A DNA stretch of 6,746 bases. Origin: Trebonia sp036509215 (lineage in GTDB: Bacteria > Actinomycetota > Actinomycetes > Streptosporangiales > Streptosporangiaceae). Position numbers and translations under genes: made by a program. Below the pieces are notes generated by a model. The model saw only the letters and a program-made list of their open reading frames with translations, was not told the origin of the DNA and did no database searches. How positions within the stretch are numbered: position 1 is the stretch's first letter; each line of letters begins with the position of its first letter. Below, one piece after another: positions 5,952 through 6,746 of the stretch. The stretch covers positions 1 to 6,746 of the forward strand of contig DATCGA010000234.1 of assembly GCA_036509215.1 (NCBI GenBank). Reading direction: 5' to 3'.

Positions 5952-5954
5952 CGA

Positions 5955-5977
5955 GGCGGGACCCGCGTCAGCCCGCC
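5955..5977. terminator. Weak candidate bidirectional terminator between convergent genes
   Basis: GGCGGG (5955-5960) and CCCGCC (5972-5977) are reverse complements separated by 11 bases. They lie at the meeting point of two convergent genes and overlap the last codons of the methyltransferase. There is no T-tract on either side, and six-base GC arms arise easily by chance in this DNA, so support is mainly positional. Confidence 0.25.
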
Positions 5978-6746
5978 AGCTCGGCCCGGAGCTCGGCCGC
6001 CGCCGTCGCCAGCGCCGCCATCTTGCCGTCGGCGGACTCGCGCGGCAGGTACTTCATGCCGCAGTCCGACGCGAGCACGAGACGGGACGCGGGCACGTAC
6101 GGCAGCGCCCGCCTGACCCGCTCGACGACGACCGAGGGCGATTCGACGGCGGGGTCGGACAGGTCGAGCACGCCGAGAATGATTGTCTTGTCGTTCAGCG
6201 CGGACAGCACCGAGCAGTCGAGCGAGGACTGGGCCGTCTCGATGGAGATCTGCTCGACGTCGCACGCCGCCAGCTCGGGCAGGAACGAGTAGCCCTCGGG
6301 ACGCTCGTGGATGACCGCGGCGTAGCCGAAGCAGATGTGCAGCGCGGTCGTCCCGAGGCCGGCAACGCCGTCGAGGGCCCGGTTGACGACCTTGACGCCG
6401 TACTGCGCGGCCTCGGCCGCCCGCGCCTGCAGGTACGGCTCGTCCAGCTGGACGATGTCGGCGCCGGCCGCGAACAGGTCGCGGATCTCCTCGTTGACCG
6501 CTTCCGCGTAGCCGAAGGCGAGCGCCTCGCGGCTGCCGTAGTAGTCGTCCTGCGCCTGCTGCGCCATCGTGAACGGCCCGGGCACGGTGATCTTGATCGT
6601 CCGCGACGTGTGAGCCCGCAGGAACTTCAGGTCTTCCACCTCGACCGCGTGACGCCGCCTGATCGGGCCGACCACCCGGGGGACCGGGTTCGGGTGGCCG
6701 CTGCGGTCGAGCGCCGTTCCCGGGTTGTCGATGTCGACCCCGTCGA
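5968..6746 (-). CDS. MetE C-terminal-like (cobalamin-independent methionine synthase family) methyltransferase, partial
   Basis: The visible 258 C-terminal residues match the UROD/MetE-like barrel that activates a thiol on zinc for methyl transfer. The frame is open to the right edge, so the N-terminus is missing. The zinc ligands are all present. His and Cys lie in ALHICFGY (codons 6337-6339 and 6331-6333), Glu in ISIETAQSS (6238-6240), and Cys in ASDCGMKYLPRE (6061-6063). These correspond to E. coli MetE His641, Cys643, Glu665 and Cys726. VQLDEP, a family core motif, is also present, as is GPFTMAQQAQDDYYG. The DCGMKYLPRE form is more typical of short, stand-alone MetE-like proteins (about 340-380 aa) than of full-length 750-aa MetE. 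The methyl donor and acceptor are therefore uncertain: homocysteine is possible, but related short proteins use other thiols or corrinoid donors. It converges on the neighbouring plus-strand gene with a 16-base gap. Confidence 0.88.
   Translation of the reverse strand, partial: DGVDIDNPGTALDRSGHPNPVPRVVGPIRRRHAVEVEDLKFLRAHTSRTIKITVPGPFTMAQQAQDDYYGSREALAFGYAEAVNEEIRDLFAAGADIVQLDEPYLQARAAEAAQYGVKVVNRALDGVAGLGTTALHICFGYAAVIHERPEGYSFLPELAACDVEQISIETAQSSLDCSVLSALNDKTIILGVLDLSDPAVESPSVVVERVRRALPYVPASRLVLASDCGMKYLPRESADGKMAALATAAAELRAELAG

Overview
This window is very GC-rich with strong third-position GC bias. Its gene content (actinobacterial-type long DeoC, split ALDH16-like pair, PmmB/PGM2-like mutase, short MetE-like methyltransferase) points to a high-GC actinobacterium. 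The genus cannot be fixed from the sequence. No rRNA, tRNA, CRISPR array, transposase or phage gene was seen.

Layout, left to right. Positions 1-1088 (minus) hold the N-terminal two thirds of a phospho-sugar mutase of the PGM2/PmmB type. It is cut by the left edge inside a tandem repeat. After a 110-base gap come an ALDH-fold protein without a catalytic half (1199-2047, minus), a complete catalytic aldehyde dehydrogenase (2070-3506, minus) and deoxyribose-phosphate aldolase, deoC (3510-4457, minus). These are spaced 22 and 3 bases apart. Then, 39 bases upstream of deoC, comes a DUF72 (YecE-like) TIM-barrel protein (4497-5348, minus). A 69-base divergent intergenic region separates it from an unrecognised 177-aa protein (5418-5951, plus). 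That gene converges, with a 16-base gap, on the 3' end of a MetE-C-terminal-like methyltransferase (5968-6746, minus) that runs off the right edge.

How the genes work together. Transcription from right to left would give DUF72, deoC, ALDH, ALDH-like, mutase. The last four fit a deoxynucleoside salvage route. A nucleoside phosphorylase, not in the window, would release deoxyribose-1-phosphate. The mutase would convert it to deoxyribose-5-phosphate, and DeoC would split that into glyceraldehyde-3-phosphate and acetaldehyde. The ALDH would oxidise the acetaldehyde to acetate. The two ALDH genes together look like a split form of the two-domain ALDH16 enzymes, with a separate non-catalytic subunit.

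Points most worth a second look: the split ALDH16 architecture with a possible +1 frameshift joining the halves; a perfect 14-bp LacI/cre-type palindrome buried in the mutase coding sequence; an in-frame 18-bp tandem repeat in the same gene; a 12-bp perfect inverted repeat inside the unrecognised plus-strand gene; and -10-like hexamers placed so that the divergent genes could be leaderless.
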